From Bacteroidota bacterium (lineage in GTDB: Bacteria; Bacteroidota; Bacteroidia; Chitinophagales; Chitinophagaceae): DNA of 34,962 nt. The notes under the pieces are model-generated. The model was not told the origin of the DNA, searched no databases, and was given only the letters and a program-made list of their open reading frames with translations. Position 1 is the stretch's first letter. Each line of letters opens with the position of its first letter. Position numbers and translations under genes: made by a program. Below, piece by piece: positions 24,701 through 33,292 of this stretch. The DNA lies in the NCBI GenBank assembly GCA_023429985.1, contig JAEZCV010000047.1, forward strand, positions 1 to 34,962, in the 5' to 3' direction.

Positions 24701-25333
24701 ATGAAATCGTACGAAAAATTACTTCTGGAAAACAAAGCATGGGCAAACGAAAAAGTTTCTGAGGATCCTGATTTTTTCTCAAGGCTTGCCCACATTCAAA
24801 CACCTGAATTTTTATGGATAGGCTGCAGCGACAGCCGTGTTCCTGCCAATGAAATTACGGGAACCAAGCCCGGTGAGATCTTTGTGCACCGCAATGTGGC
24901 CAACATGGTAGTGCATACGGATATGAACCTGCTTACAGTTCTGGAATATGCAGTGAATCATTTAAAAGTTAAACATGTTATTGTTTGTGGTCATTATGGT
25001 TGTGGTGGTGTGAATGCTGCACTGTCAAAACATAACCTGGGGATCATTAATAAATGGCTGAGGAACATTAAAGATGTTTACCGCCTGCATCAGGACGAAG
25101 TAAACGCTTTGAATGATGCCGAAGCAAAAAGTGATCGCATGGTTGAATTGAATGTAATTGAGCAGGTAAATAACCTGGCCAAAACTTCAATTATTCAAAA
25201 AGCATGGAAGCATGAACAAAAACCTCATTTACACGGCTGGGTTTATGGATTGAAAGATGGTATTATCAAACCTGTATGTGAAATGCCTGCAGGATCCAAA
25301 TTAGAATCGATCTACGAATTTGATGACCTGTAG
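24701..25333 (+). CDS. Beta-class carbonic anhydrase
   Basis: 210 residues. Zinc ligands and catalytic residues are visible: Cys42, Asp44 and Arg46 in GCSDSRVPANEI, then His98 and Cys101 in CGHYGCGGVNAAL. RNVAN near 64-68 is also conserved. It interconverts CO2 and bicarbonate in the cytoplasm. There is no signal peptide. The gene starts 15 bp after the SulP stop, so both are almost surely one transcript, and SulP-carbonic anhydrase pairing is a known arrangement. A bidirectional terminator follows. Confidence 0.96.
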   Translation: MKSYEKLLLENKAWANEKVSEDPDFFSRLAHIQTPEFLWIGCSDSRVPANEITGTKPGEIFVHRNVANMVVHTDMNLLTVLEYAVNHLKVKHVIVCGHYGCGGVNAALSKHNLGIINKWLRNIKDVYRLHQDEVNALNDAEAKSDRMVELNVIEQVNNLAKTSIIQKAWKHEQKPHLHGWVYGLKDGIIKPVCEMPAGSKLESIYEFDDL

Positions 25334-25372
25334 AAAACAGTTTTTCTGAACAGCAGGATTGCTGATTAAACA

Positions 25373-25418
25373 GATTAAAAAAAAGAGGCTGTCGCTTTAT
25401 AGTGACAGCCTCTTTTAA
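25373..25418. terminator. Bidirectional terminator between carbonic anhydrase and SLC4-like gene
   Basis: AAAAGAGGCTGTC (25381-25393) pairs perfectly with GACAGCCTCTTTT (25404-25416). The stem can extend inward by a G-T and two more pairs. An A run upstream and a T run downstream give U-tracts for both strands. Confidence 0.9.
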
Positions 25419-25419
25419 T

Positions 25420-26967
25420 TTAATCTAGTGTATGCTTTTCAGAATCCTCTTCCATTCCTTCTTCTTCTACAAGAATGTCTACATAGCCCGGGGGAAATTT
25501 CTTTTTCACCAGGAAGTTGATCGGCACAAGTGCCGCAATCAACAATGGAAACAGGATTCCAATTGAAGATGCTTTTAAAAGCCAAAGTGCAATAAAACAA
25601 AGTAACTGTATAAAGGTAAACCGGTGAATAAAGCGCCGGGGCACCTTTTTAGTATAAGTTGTTTTGGGGTATAGTTTAGGATCAGTGACCCACAACATAA
25701 TTCTTTCAAAAAACTGGTTTCCACCCAGCGAGGTAAGTCCCATGTAAAGAAACAATCCAAATAATACAGGCATAGGTATCAGAGAGAAATAAACCAGGAA
25801 GAATATTGCCGTACCCAGTAATAAATGCATTACAAGACCTGAGATCCTGTTTTCAATTACTCCGGAGATCACTTCTTTTTTAACCCTGTCTACCTCAATG
25901 ATCTTTGTTTTGGCAAGCCCTTTTACATGGTTTAACGAGTGAACAGTTGCAGCAACTATCCATGGAAGCGCAAAGAAACTTCCCACCAGAACAATTAAGC
26001 CAACAATGGCCAGGTCTAAATGATAACCGCCACCTTTCTTTAATTTAAAATCGGTTGAATTTACCAGTCTTGTTGTAATATTCTGATCCAGGAAAAGCAA
26101 AATTGTTGCAAGCAGGGCCGGTCCAATGGCAGCAAAAATGGCCCACGTGGGAAGTTCCATGATGTTCACCAGCCAGGGCCTTCCGGAGGTAGTTCCAATT
26201 TGTTCGGGAACAGCGGGTGTTTGCAGGGGAACATCGCTGAAATACAAAGAAAAGGCAGTCATTATAATAATTGCCAGAGCAGGTCCGAAGTCGCTTAAAA
26301 AATTTCTGAAGCCGGTACTGAGATAGGGAGAACTGGTAAACTGCTTAAAATTCCTGGCAAGTATAAAAGTTCCCAGCGCAAGAATCAAACTAAGGAATGC
26401 GCTGGTTAGCCCGTTGCCTTCCGGCCCAAAAGCCTCAATGGTATTATTTACCGCCTCCACAATGAAGATGATGGAAATAAGTACCGCAAATATTTCATCG
26501 GTAAAACGGGTGAAATACTTCATCAGTGCACTGGCATCGGTAAATGCGCAGATCAGTAAAAAAATTCCCGACCATATTCCCACCCAGGCATAAGTAGCTA
26601 AAAAAGATATATTCAACTGCAAACAGGCAGCATACAACATGCCCGTAAAAATTACAATTGGACCTGTTCCACCAAGGATGGTAAGAGGCTGACCTGAAAA
26701 AAGCGCGAAGATGATCCCACCAATAGCGGTTACCACCATCATTTCAACAATGCCTATCTGGTTTCCCGTTAATAAACCCTGCAGGGCACCAAAAGCAATG
26801 GCGTTTGCCAGCACAGCAAAAAACAGGAATATAGTGGTTCCGGCAACTTTAGAATGAACTCCATCCTTAAAATCGCTTTTGTAATGCTTTTTCTTTCGAC
26901 GGATATCTTCCATCAGCCCACCAAACAACTTCCCTGTGAACCTTAACTCATTTCCATGATTACTCAT
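25420..26967 (-). CDS. SLC4/Band 3-like bicarbonate (HCO3-) transporter
   Basis: 515 residues with about 12-14 membrane helices. There is a short cytoplasmic start (MSNHGNELRFTGKLFGGLMED then IRRKKKHY), not the large N-terminal domain of animal anion exchangers. The segments TILGGTGPIVIFTGMLYAAC, WVGIWSGIFLLICAFTDASA and LMKYFTRFTDEIFAVLISII strongly resemble the Band 3 transmembrane core. PTWAIFAAIGPALLATILLF, GGGYHLDLAIVGLIVLVGSF and LPWIVAATVHSLNHVKGLAK match later conserved blocks. It probably moves bicarbonate, perhaps with Na+ or in exchange. It converges on the SulP-carbonic anhydrase pair and shares its terminator. It has its own promoter at 27006-27035. Confidence 0.88.
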   Translation of the reverse strand: MSNHGNELRFTGKLFGGLMEDIRRKKKHYKSDFKDGVHSKVAGTTIFLFFAVLANAIAFGALQGLLTGNQIGIVEMMVVTAIGGIIFALFSGQPLTILGGTGPIVIFTGMLYAACLQLNISFLATYAWVGIWSGIFLLICAFTDASALMKYFTRFTDEIFAVLISIIFIVEAVNNTIEAFGPEGNGLTSAFLSLILALGTFILARNFKQFTSSPYLSTGFRNFLSDFGPALAIIIMTAFSLYFSDVPLQTPAVPEQIGTTSGRPWLVNIMELPTWAIFAAIGPALLATILLFLDQNITTRLVNSTDFKLKKGGGYHLDLAIVGLIVLVGSFFALPWIVAATVHSLNHVKGLAKTKIIEVDRVKKEVISGVIENRISGLVMHLLLGTAIFFLVYFSLIPMPVLFGLFLYMGLTSLGGNQFFERIMLWVTDPKLYPKTTYTKKVPRRFIHRFTFIQLLCFIALWLLKASSIGILFPLLIAALVPINFLVKKKFPPGYVDILVEEEGMEEDSEKHTLD

Positions 26968-27005
26968 AACGCATATTTTATGGGAAAACAGAATTGTAAA
27001 GGATG

Positions 27006-27035
27006 CAAAAATAAAGTTTCATGGCACGTGGCAAA
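27006..27035 (-). promoter_or_regulatory. Promoter of the SLC4-like gene
   Basis: On the minus strand: TTTG (27035-27032), an 18-nt spacer and TATTTTTG (27013-27006), a full -33/-7 match with about 38 nt to the ATG at 26967. Confidence 0.65.
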
Positions 27036-27121
27036 ATCTAATACCATTAAGCAAAGCAGAAGATTTTATACTTCAGGAGGCGTGGCAATCAATTATCATT
27101 AAACTTACCATCCACAGGTTG

Positions 27122-27129
27122 TAAATTTG
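27122..27129 (+). promoter_or_regulatory. -7 element immediately before gldA
   Basis: TAAATTTG matches TAnnTTTG, with only 5 nt to the ATG at 27135. No -33 TTTG is evident. If used, the mRNA would be leaderless. Confidence 0.5.
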
Positions 27130-27134
27130 AGGCC

Positions 27135-28058
27135 ATGTCCATTGAAGTAAAGAAATTATTGAAACAATTCGGCGAGCAAAAAGCTGTGAATGAAATTTCG
27201 TTTTCTGTTGAAAAAGGCCAGATCGTTGGTTTCCTTGGCCCTAATGGTGCAGGAAAATCAACAACTATGAAAATGATCACGGGTTACCTGCAACCCGATT
27301 CAGGACAAATTTTCGTATCAGGGATTGATGCGGTAAAAGATCCGCTCAGTGTAAAGAAAAAAATTGGTTACCTGCCCGAATCCAATGCACTATACTACGA
27401 TATGTATGTGAGAGAATACCTGGGCTTCATTGCCGACCTGCATCATATCAGCAATAAAAAAAGCAGGGTGGAAGAAGTGATCGAATTAACCGGTCTGAAA
27501 CCTGAAAGCAAAAAACAGGTAGGACAGCTATCGAAAGGATATAAACAAAGAACAGGACTGGCGGCTGCTCTTTTACATGATCCGGAAGTGTTGATACTGG
27601 ATGAACCAACGAGCGGATTGGACCCCAACCAGATTATTGAAATACGGAATGTAATCCGCGACCAGGGAAAAAATAAACTGGTTTTGTTTTCTTCTCATAT
27701 TCTGCAGGAAGTGGAAGCCATTTGCGACAGGGTCATCATCATCAACAAAGGAAAGATTGTTGCGGATGATAAGCTTTCCAATCTCCAGAAATCCTCCGAT
27801 ACCAACCTGGTAAAAGTTCAATTCAAGGAACCGCTGGAAAAAGAATGGCTGCAAAGAATACAGCAGGTTTCAAGAGTAGATAAAACAGATACTTATAACT
27901 GGGTATTGCAAACTTCAGAACCGGAGCATGTTAGAAAACAACTTATGGAAATGGCTTTGCAACATAACCTCAACATTGTTTCTTTGCACAACGAAAACCA
28001 GAGCCTGGAAGAAGTTTTCCGTACGCTCACACAAACTGCAGCAGCAGTTCAACCTTAA
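27135..28058 (+). CDS. gldA: GldA-like ABC transporter ATP-binding protein (gliding motility)
   Basis: 307 residues. Walker A is GPNGAGKST at 35-43. The Q-loop region is YLPESNALYYDMYVREYLGF. The ABC signature is LSKGYKQRT at 132-140, Walker B is VLILDEPTSGLDP with Glu157, and the switch His is in SSHIL near 188. The start MSIEVKKLLKQFGEQKAVNE and the roughly 300-residue length with a C-terminal domain match the GldA family, which works with GldF and GldG in gliding Bacteroidota. Those partners are not in this window, so a role in another export process cannot be excluded. Enolase follows after 28 bp. Confidence 0.78.
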   Translation: MSIEVKKLLKQFGEQKAVNEISFSVEKGQIVGFLGPNGAGKSTTMKMITGYLQPDSGQIFVSGIDAVKDPLSVKKKIGYLPESNALYYDMYVREYLGFIADLHHISNKKSRVEEVIELTGLKPESKKQVGQLSKGYKQRTGLAAALLHDPEVLILDEPTSGLDPNQIIEIRNVIRDQGKNKLVLFSSHILQEVEAICDRVIIINKGKIVADDKLSNLQKSSDTNLVKVQFKEPLEKEWLQRIQQVSRVDKTDTYNWVLQTSEPEHVRKQLMEMALQHNLNIVSLHNENQSLEEVFRTLTQTAAAVQP

Positions 28059-28086
28059 ATTATTCATCAAAAAAAATAAAAGACGA

Positions 28087-29376
28087 ATGAGTTACATAGC
28101 TGAAGTTTTTGCAAGGCAGATCCTTGACAGTCGCGGAAATCCCACAGTAGAAGTAGATGTTGTTACCGATGAAGGTGGATTTGGTCGTGCTGCGGTTCCC
28201 AGTGGTGCCAGCACAGGCGTACATGAAGCAGTTGAATTGAGAGATGGCGATAAATCGGTTTACCTTGGTAAGGGAGTTTTAAAAGCTGTAGCTAATGTAA
28301 ATGATGTTGTGGCACCTGCCATTATTGGTTATGATGTAGCCGACCAGGCAGGCATCGACCAGATGATGATTGAAATGGATGGAACGGAAAACAAATCAAA
28401 GCTTGGGGCCAATGCCATGCTTGCCGTTAGTATGGCTATAGCAAAAGCTGCCGCTGAAGAAGCGGCGCTTCCCTTGTTCAGGTATATAGGCGGAACAAAT
28501 GCGCGCACACTTCCTGTACCCATGATGAATATTTTGAACGGAGGTGCACATGCCGACAATAAGATAGATTTCCAGGAATTTATGGTAATGCCTACCGGGG
28601 CTTCCAGTTTCAGCGAAGGTCTTCGCTGGGGCGTTGAAATTTTTCATGCATTGAAATCAGTTTTAAAAAAGAAAGGATACAGCACCAACGTGGGCGATGA
28701 AGGCGGCTTTGCACCCAACATAGGCTCTAATGAAGAAGCAATTGAAACGGTTCTTACTGCTATTGAGTCGGCAGGTTATAAAGCAGGCAGCCAGGTTTTC
28801 ATTGCCATGGATGCCGCTAACAGTGAATTGTATAAGAATGGTAAATATGTTTTTCATAAAAGCGATGGCAAAACCATGAGCAGCGATGAACTGGTTAAGT
28901 TCTGGGAAGGCTGGGTGAATCAATATCCTATTGTATCTATTGAGGATGGCATGGCAGAAGATGATTGGGAAGGATGGAAAGCTTTATCGCAGGCTATTGG
29001 AAATAAATGCCAGCTGGTAGGCGACGATCTTTTTGTTACCAACGTAAAAAGACTGCAGCAGGGAATAGACCAGTCTATTGCCAACGGGCTGCTGGTAAAA
29101 GTGAACCAGATAGGAACAATTACCGAAACCATCAACGCTGTTACGCTGGCGCAACATCATGGTTACAATACCATAATGAGCCACAGGAGCGGCGAAACCG
29201 AAGATACTACCATTGCCGACCTGGCCGTGGCCCTTAATTGCGGTCAAATCAAAACAGGGTCGGCCAGCAGAACCGACCGTATGGCAAAATATAATCAATT
29301 GATCAGGATAGAGGAATTGTTGGGAACCACCGGTTTCTATCCCAATAACCTGAAATTTGGTTCCGCTAAAAACTAA
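28087..29376 (+). CDS. eno: Enolase (phosphopyruvate hydratase)
   Basis: 429 residues from the ATG at 28087. An upstream extension overlapping the gldA end is not plausible, because all known enolases start near this MSYIAEVFARQILDSRGNP. Marks of the family are PSGASTGVHEAVELRD, KLGANAMLAVSMAIAKAAA, MNILNGGAHADNKIDFQEFM, VGDEGGFAP, SIEDGMAEDDWEGW, LVGDDLFVTN, LVKVNQIGTITE and SHRSGETEDTTIADLAVAL, which contain the Mg2+ ligands and catalytic Lys/Glu. It converts 2-phosphoglycerate to phosphoenolpyruvate in glycolysis. It is followed by a hairpin terminator and then by the cell-division gene, a gene order also seen in other phyla. Confidence 0.98.
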   Translation: MSYIAEVFARQILDSRGNPTVEVDVVTDEGGFGRAAVPSGASTGVHEAVELRDGDKSVYLGKGVLKAVANVNDVVAPAIIGYDVADQAGIDQMMIEMDGTENKSKLGANAMLAVSMAIAKAAAEEAALPLFRYIGGTNARTLPVPMMNILNGGAHADNKIDFQEFMVMPTGASSFSEGLRWGVEIFHALKSVLKKKGYSTNVGDEGGFAPNIGSNEEAIETVLTAIESAGYKAGSQVFIAMDAANSELYKNGKYVFHKSDGKTMSSDELVKFWEGWVNQYPIVSIEDGMAEDDWEGWKALSQAIGNKCQLVGDDLFVTNVKRLQQGIDQSIANGLLVKVNQIGTITETINAVTLAQHHGYNTIMSHRSGETEDTTIADLAVALNCGQIKTGSASRTDRMAKYNQLIRIEELLGTTGFYPNNLKFGSAKN

Positions 29377-29381
29377 ATATA

Positions 29382-29416
29382 AAAGCCAGGGTAATTTTGT
29401 CCTGGCTTTATTTTAA
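29382..29416 (+). terminator. Rho-independent terminator after eno
   Basis: AAAGCCAGG (29382-29390) pairs with CCTGGCTTT (29401-29409) around a 10-nt loop, followed by ATTTTAATTT. A 9-bp perfect stem, with read-through to the ftsB-like gene possible. Confidence 0.8.
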
Positions 29417-29453
29417 TTTCCGCATGTTTTGATTAGTTTAGATAAGATTTAAA

Positions 29454-29753
29454 ATGAAAATTTATTCCCGCATCCCTTCCTGGCTTCGAAACAAATACAT
29501 GGTAACGCTGGCTGCCTTTGTATTATGGATGCTTTTTTTCGACGCAAGGGATGTAGTTACCCAGCGTGAAAGAACCAGGGAACTTGAACAGTTGCAGGAA
29601 AGTAAGGCCTTCTTTACCAGTGAGATAGAAAAGGAAAAAAAAGCGTTGCAGGAACTTAAATCCAACCCCGCAGCCATTGAAAAGCTGGCCAGGGAAAAAT
29701 ACCTTATGAAAAAAGACAATGAAGATCTTTTTATTATAAGAGATAATAATTAG
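29454..29753 (+). CDS. Septum formation initiator protein, FtsB/DivIC-like
   Basis: 99 residues. There is a short cytoplasmic start, one membrane helix at about 14-30 (YMVTLAAFVLWMLFFDA), a coiled coil at about 35-72 (ERTRELEQLQESKAFFTSEI...), and the conserved end LAREKYLMKKDNEDLFII. This matches FtsB/DivIC, which bridges FtsL and FtsQ in the divisome on the periplasmic side. The position right after eno is the same as ftsB in E. coli, which supports the call. Confidence 0.88.
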   Translation: MKIYSRIPSWLRNKYMVTLAAFVLWMLFFDARDVVTQRERTRELEQLQESKAFFTSEIEKEKKALQELKSNPAAIEKLAREKYLMKKDNEDLFIIRDNN

Positions 29754-29840
29754 GCGGCAAGGGCACAATATCCTATTGATAAGGGCGTTTATATCACATC
29801 AGGTTTAACTCTGGACTCCTTAAATAAGTATATGGGAATT

Positions 29841-30074
29841 ATGTACAATTACACACCGGAAGATCTTCTCCTTTATCTCTATAAAGAAACCTCGGAAGAA
29901 ACCACGGCCGCCATTGATGATGCTATTAAAAACGACTGGACGCTCAGGGAAAAACTGGCTGTTTTAAAAACCTCCATGTCAAGGCTTGATGCTATTAAAA
30001 CCTCTCCCCGTATAGAATCTGTTTTAAATATACTGCGCTATGCAGGTACTGGTAAAATTGTTGCTGCCAAATAA
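29841..30074 (+). CDS. Small protein resembling one anti-sigma module
   Basis: 77 residues from the ATG at 29841. An in-frame ATG at 29832 would add three residues and cannot be excluded. Residues about 6-43 (PEDLLLYLYKETSEETTAAI then DDAIKNDWTLREKL) follow the same pattern as both modules of the anti-sigma factor at 18884: an LLLY helix start, a second acidic helix, an N/D break and a last helix. There is no membrane segment, and the C-terminal part is short and basic. It may bind a sigma factor or act as a soluble version of the module. This is inferred from pattern similarity only. The gene lies between the ftsB-like gene and nth. Confidence 0.7.
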   Translation: MYNYTPEDLLLYLYKETSEETTAAIDDAIKNDWTLREKLAVLKTSMSRLDAIKTSPRIESVLNILRYAGTGKIVAAK

Positions 30075-30090
30075 ATGATATTTTAGCGGA

Positions 30091-30753
30091 ATGACCCGCA
30101 CCGAGCGATTCCAGGCTGTTATTAATTATTTCTCCATTACCAGGCCCGAAGCAGAAACAGAGCTGGTTTTTGCCAATACTTACGAACTTTTAGTTGCTGT
30201 TATTCTTTCTGCCCAATGCACCGACAAAAGGGTTAATATCACCACCCCTGCCCTGTTTGCCCAGTACCCCTCCATTGCCAGTCTTTCCAAAGCAGAATAT
30301 GATGATGTATTTGCCATCATTAAAAGCATTTCCTTCCCGGGAAATAAAAGCCGCCACCTGATTGGAATGGCACAAATGGTAATGGAAAAATTCAAAGGGG
30401 AAATTCCTATGACTGTAGAAGAACTGGTTTTGCTACCCGGTGTAGGAAGAAAGACAGCCAATGTAATTACTTCGGTTATAGACAAACAGCCCAATATGGC
30501 TGTGGATACGCATGTTTTTCGCGTATCGGCACGGATCGGACTTACCGTTAATGCAAAAACTCCGCTGCAAACAGAAATGCAGCTGGTAAAATATGTTCCA
30601 AAAGAACTTGTTCATAAATTCCACCACTGGCTGATTCTTCATGGCCGATATATATGTATTGCCCGTAAACCAAAATGCTTCGAGTGCGGACTGAAACCGG
30701 TGTGTAAATATTACCTCAGTATTAAAGACAAGCCCACCCTCAAATCACCTTAG
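30091..30753 (+). CDS. nth: Endonuclease III
   Basis: 220 residues. The helix-hairpin-helix is LPGVGRKTANVI, with the catalytic Lys121, followed by the catalytic Asp139 in AVDTHVFRVSARIGL. The iron-sulfur cluster ligands are spaced C-x6-C-x2-C-x5-C (Cys189, 196, 199, 205) near the C-terminus. It removes oxidised pyrimidines and nicks the abasic site in base-excision repair. It starts 16 bp after the small module gene and may share its transcript. All key residues are present. Confidence 0.97.
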   Translation: MTRTERFQAVINYFSITRPEAETELVFANTYELLVAVILSAQCTDKRVNITTPALFAQYPSIASLSKAEYDDVFAIIKSISFPGNKSRHLIGMAQMVMEKFKGEIPMTVEELVLLPGVGRKTANVITSVIDKQPNMAVDTHVFRVSARIGLTVNAKTPLQTEMQLVKYVPKELVHKFHHWLILHGRYICIARKPKCFECGLKPVCKYYLSIKDKPTLKSP

Positions 30754-30793
30754 GTTTTATTTGCATCTGGATAATACCAGGGCTCAGCCTAAT

Positions 30794-30822
30794 ATCCAGG
30801 GGTTTATATGGCTGGATTTTTT
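30794..30822 (+). terminator. Possible weak terminator after nth
   Basis: ATCCAG (30794-30799) and CTGGAT (30812-30817) can pair around a 12-nt loop, followed by six T (30817-30822). The stem is short, so confidence is low. Confidence 0.4.
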
Positions 30823-30911
30823 CTTAATATAGAAAAGAAAACTAAAACTGCCCCCTGCTCAGGAGTTGGCGCAGAGGTTGAAATATACCTATAGTTAGAA
30901 AAATATTATTA

Positions 30912-33281
30912 ATGACAACGATTTCAGGTATAGCCAACAGTATTAACAGTGTTCTTTCATTACATCCACTTATAGTGGTTTTAAAAAGAATGATTGCTGA
31001 TGGTAAACCGGGGGCAAAAAAACTTTACCAGGGGCTGCTCACAGAAATTGAGCAGATACCCGAATTACAACAACCTCTTGAAGAACGCAAGTTGCTGAGT
31101 GAAAGAGGTGAACTGGTTGAATCATTACTAACTACCATTTTTCCCCCTTCTACACGATCCACCCAGGGCGTGTATGCTGTTACCCTGCCGTTTCAGGATA
31201 AAACCATTTATTCTTCACCTGCTTTTGCCGAACTTTTCCTGAAAGGCGGACAGGGTGAAATTCAAATGCCCGATAATAAAACAAGTGTAAATATTGCCAA
31301 AGCAAATCTTTCACTGGCCTATAATGTAATTCTGAAAAAATTATATTCCTTACCCGTTCAGATCACTGCAACATCGGTACATCCTTTTTTTGATGAAAAT
31401 ACCGGCCTTACAACCTATTATGAACTGAGTTTGAATGCGCAGTTTGTAGATGTTAAATGCATTAATGAAGATTATTCTTTACCGGTTGGATTTACACCCG
31501 ACCGAACCGTTGAACTGGAAGAACTTACCAATCTTTTTCCTTTGGAAAATTTCCGGTTTGAAGGACTGATTGTTATAGATGTTTTCGACATTACGCAGGA
31601 CCAGGTTATCACCGAAATAAAAAATTCACTGCTTAACATCAATGCTTTTTCCGATGTGGAAGTGTATAGCGAATTACAGCAACATGTACAGGACCTGATG
31701 GGACTGAAGAAACTGAAAATAGGTATTACTCCATTCTTTAAAATGAATGACTATTACCTTTTTACTGAAGCACATTACCAGAATAGTTTATTATTTAAGA
31801 ACAAGGATGCCGTTAAAAACCGCGACCGCATCAGTGCATTGAGCCGTGATGTTTTCAGGCAATCCAATAAATGCGTACTATACGAAATACTGAATGAAAG
31901 CAGCAGCCGGTTCAACGAAATCCTTAAATATTATTTCGACCAGGGAATAAAAAGCCTGGTGATCTGCCCTCTTAAAAAAGAAAACGGAGAACTTATAGGA
32001 CTACTTGAAATTGCAGGTGAAACAAAAGGTAAGCTGCAATTTCACCATCTTTCTAAAATTCAACCCGCCATTCCATTGTTCACACTTGCGCTGCAGAAAA
32101 CGAACGAAAGCATGCAGATGCAGATTGAAAAAACCATCAAAGAACATTTTACTGCCATTCAACCCGCGGTAGAATGGAAGTTTACAGAAGCGGCCTTTCA
32201 ATACATACAAAACAGCCAGGTAAATGAACTTGCCAGGATGCCATCCATTTCTTTTGAAGACGTTTATCCTTTGTATGGTTCCATTGATGTAAGAAATTCA
32301 TCAACGGAGAGAAGTCATGCCATTCAGCTCGACCTGCTTGAGCAGCTGAATATGGTAAAGGATGTTCTGGTGAAGGCTACTAAGATCATGGAGTTTCCTT
32401 TGCTAAACGAGATCTTATTTAAAATTGAAAAATATCTTGAATCAACTTCCGACACCCTCCTGTCGGAAGATGAGATGCTCATATATGAATTCCTGCAAAA
32501 TGATGTGGAGGTTTTATTCAAAAACCTAAGGATCAAAAAAAGGGAATTAAGAAAAGTGATCGATAATTACATGGCCGCACTCGATCCTCAAAGAAAAATT
32601 CTTTACAACCACAGAAGGCAATATGAAGAAAGTATAACAAGGATCAACGATGTATTGGACAGGTTTATGGATAGCGAGCAACAGGCAGCACAGGAAGTCT
32701 TCCCTCACTATTTTGAACGCTATGTAACAGATGGAATTGAATTTAATATTTACGTTGGTCAATCCATTTCACCCTATCATCATTTTACAGAGATCTATGT
32801 GCGCAACCTCAAGCTTTGGCAACTGACTTTACTGGCAAGAGCAGCAAAAATTACGCACGCTTTGGAGAAGAGGTTAAGTCTGCCCCTGCAAACTACCCAG
32901 TTGATACTTGCTCATTCTGTTCCTTTGAATATCAGCTTCAGGAGAAAAGAAAGAAAGTTTGATGTTGATGGAGCTTATAATATCCGCTACGAGATCGTAA
33001 AAAAAAGAATAGACAAAGTGCATTTGAAAGACAGTGAAGAAAGACTTACGCAACCGGGCAAAATTGCTATTGTTTATTCGCAACAACGTGAGCTTGCCGA
33101 ATACCTGGAGTATATTGAATTCTTACAAAAAGATGGAATGCTGGGAAAGGAAATTGAACACCTGGAACTGGAAGACACACAGGGCATCAGTGGATTAAAG
33201 GCTATTAGAATTGATGTTGAACTTACCGAAGAAGCTGCCCCTGCTCCCCTTGAAGCCAGCAAGAAGCTGGTTACTAAATGA
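30912..33281 (+). CDS. Large GAF-domain-like protein of unknown function
   Basis: 789 residues with no signal peptide or membrane helix. The first 230 or so contain an uncharacterised alpha/beta region (LHPLIVVLKRMIADGKPGAK, ATSVHPFFDENTGLTTYYEL). About 240-400 looks like a GAF sensor domain, with KCVLYEILNESSSRFNEILK, SLVICPLKKENGELIGLLEI and HLSKIQPAIPLFTLALQKTN. The middle has FEDVYPLYGSIDVRNSSTERSHAI near 450, then a long helical part (about 470-600), and a mixed C-terminal region with KKRIDKVHLKDSEERLTQPG. It has no kinase, cyclase or DNA-binding module that I recognise. It is probably a cytosolic ligand-sensing protein. It is alone in its transcription unit. Confidence 0.75.
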   Translation: MTTISGIANSINSVLSLHPLIVVLKRMIADGKPGAKKLYQGLLTEIEQIPELQQPLEERKLLSERGELVESLLTTIFPPSTRSTQGVYAVTLPFQDKTIYSSPAFAELFLKGGQGEIQMPDNKTSVNIAKANLSLAYNVILKKLYSLPVQITATSVHPFFDENTGLTTYYELSLNAQFVDVKCINEDYSLPVGFTPDRTVELEELTNLFPLENFRFEGLIVIDVFDITQDQVITEIKNSLLNINAFSDVEVYSELQQHVQDLMGLKKLKIGITPFFKMNDYYLFTEAHYQNSLLFKNKDAVKNRDRISALSRDVFRQSNKCVLYEILNESSSRFNEILKYYFDQGIKSLVICPLKKENGELIGLLEIAGETKGKLQFHHLSKIQPAIPLFTLALQKTNESMQMQIEKTIKEHFTAIQPAVEWKFTEAAFQYIQNSQVNELARMPSISFEDVYPLYGSIDVRNSSTERSHAIQLDLLEQLNMVKDVLVKATKIMEFPLLNEILFKIEKYLESTSDTLLSEDEMLIYEFLQNDVEVLFKNLRIKKRELRKVIDNYMAALDPQRKILYNHRRQYEESITRINDVLDRFMDSEQQAAQEVFPHYFERYVTDGIEFNIYVGQSISPYHHFTEIYVRNLKLWQLTLLARAAKITHALEKRLSLPLQTTQLILAHSVPLNISFRRKERKFDVDGAYNIRYEIVKKRIDKVHLKDSEERLTQPGKIAIVYSQQRELAEYLEYIEFLQKDGMLGKEIEHLELEDTQGISGLKAIRIDVELTEEAAPAPLEASKKLVTK

Positions 33282-33292
33282 GTTTTTAATTT

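Noticed and set aside
27928..28086. N-terminal extension of enolase
   Set aside because: It would overlap the end of gldA. Enolases start at the MSYIAEV segment, matching the ATG at 28087.
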